From Acidimicrobiia bacterium (GTDB lineage Bacteria; Actinomycetota; Acidimicrobiia; UBA5794; UBA11373), in the NCBI GenBank assembly GCA_025456165.1, contig JALOLI010000166.1:1-6114 (forward strand): 6,114 bases of DNA, given 5' to 3'. The translations under genes and the position numbers were made by a program. Below, in pieces: positions 5,620-6,114 of the stretch (position 1 is its first letter; the number at the start of each line of letters is the position of its first letter). Under the pieces are notes generated by a model. It searched no databases. It was given only the letters and a program-made list of their open reading frames with translations, and had not been told where the DNA came from.

Positions 5620-6114
5620 CTATCCCCCGGCACCGGGGCCCCCGGCCGTGGCCGGCCCCGCTTCGGGGAAGATGAGCGACGCCCGGTGCAGGCGCGGCAG
5701 CAGCGGCCCGATGGTTCCTTCCCGCCGGCACCCGAGCCAGACCCCGGCGCAGTAGGCGGCATCGTCGGCCAGGTGGAGCACCCCGTAGGTCGCCGGATCG
5801 AGGGGCGGCCGGCGCTCCAGCCAGTCCACCAGGGGGGGCACTGCCAGAAAGAGGGCCAGGGCCCGGCGGGGCCGGCGCCCTGCCGCCAGGGCGCCCAGCG
5901 CCAGCGGCAGCCAGGTCCGGGAGAGAGCTGAGGCCAGGACCCGGGCCGCCCCAAGATGCCCGGCGCCGGTCACCGCCCAGGCCACCGCCCGGGAGTCGCC
6001 CACCCGGCCCCGCAGCCGCCGCTCCAGGCGGCCTAGCGTGAACAGGCCCAGGAGCCCGGCCAGCCTGAGGCGGCCGGCCAGGGCGGCTGCCCACAGAGCC
6101 GCGCTCCAGGGGGA
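5620..6114 (-). CDS. mftF: Mycofactocin glycosyltransferase MftF-like protein, C-terminal part
   Basis: This is the last 164 residues of a protein entering from the right edge; the frame is open from the first base and ends at TAG (5622-5620). The segment resembles the C-terminal membrane-associated region of MftF, the family 2 glycosyltransferase that decorates the redox cofactor mycofactocin with glucose units. Fragment residues 44-71 (from AWAVTGAGHLGAARVL to TWLPL), 84-107 (ALALFLAVPPLVDWL then RRPPLDP) and 110-140 (YGVLHLADDAAYCAGVWLGC then the REGTIGPLLPRL end) follow the pattern I remember for that family: a Trp-Pro hydrophobic helix, a DWL/RPxLDP turn, and an ADDxAYxxGxWxG segment. 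Hydrophobic helices at about 4-28, 65-78 and 85-98 suggest membrane association. The catalytic domain is outside the window, so the assignment rests on the tail alone. A short internal GTG start at 6003 is not the real one. Confidence 0.72.
   Translation of the reverse strand, partial: SPWSAALWAAALAGRLRLAGLLGLFTLGRLERRLRGRVGDSRAVAWAVTGAGHLGAARVLASALSRTWLPLALGALAAGRRPRRALALFLAVPPLVDWLERRPPLDPATYGVLHLADDAAYCAGVWLGCRREGTIGPLLPRLHRASLIFPEAGPATAGGPGAGG

Noticed and set aside
5585..6094. N-terminal 170-residue extension of the reductase reading frame
   Set aside because: The extension is low-complexity Gly/Pro/Arg/Ala sequence, lies in another frame of the MftF-like gene on the same strand, and the aldo/keto reductase fold begins only after the ATG at 5584 with its own ribosome site.

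Overview
The window is GC-rich, densely coded DNA, most likely from an actinobacterium. The substrate-binding lipoprotein has a Cys-Gly-Asp-Asp start followed by a Thr/Ala-rich linker, a style common in Acidimicrobiia and relatives, and the right edge holds what looks like a mycofactocin glycosyltransferase, a pathway concentrated in Actinomycetota. The class-level placement is inference. I see no tRNA, rRNA, CRISPR array or insertion sequence.

Left block (1-1638, minus strand): a sugar-type ABC importer of the ribose/CUT2 class. A complete substrate-binding lipoprotein gene is followed by a permease gene that runs off the left edge. A near-perfect 14-15 bp hairpin separates the two. The ATPase is not in the window.

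Centre (1639-1920): a compact divergent control region. Two identical 18-bp sites in inverted orientation each contain the palindrome AAGCGCTT, typical of LacI/GalR-family operators, and each overlaps the -10 box of a plausible promoter. The promoters point away from each other: one drives the transporter, the other the acyl-CoA genes. The transporter leader contains a two-tier hairpin, and the rightward leader contains a possible 12-codon upstream ORF.

Middle (1921-4549, plus strand): a YdiF/propionate CoA-transferase-type gene and an acyl-CoA dehydrogenase gene overlapping by ATGA. The CoA-transferase has lost about 26 codons near position 2049 and changes frame there, so it is a pseudogene or the product of a sequence/assembly error. 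The dehydrogenase is intact.

Right block (4568-6114, minus strand, convergent with the dehydrogenase): the C-terminal third or so of a mycofactocin glycosyltransferase (MftF-like), followed 35 nt later by a complete aldo/keto reductase of the D-threo-aldose 1-dehydrogenase/L-fucose dehydrogenase group.

Taken together, a sugar or polyol importer appears to share one LacI-type switch with CoA-activation and acyl-CoA oxidation genes, beside a sugar-oxidising reductase and a redox-cofactor locus. The joint control is read from the DNA sites; the substrate and any pathway link to the right-hand block are inference.
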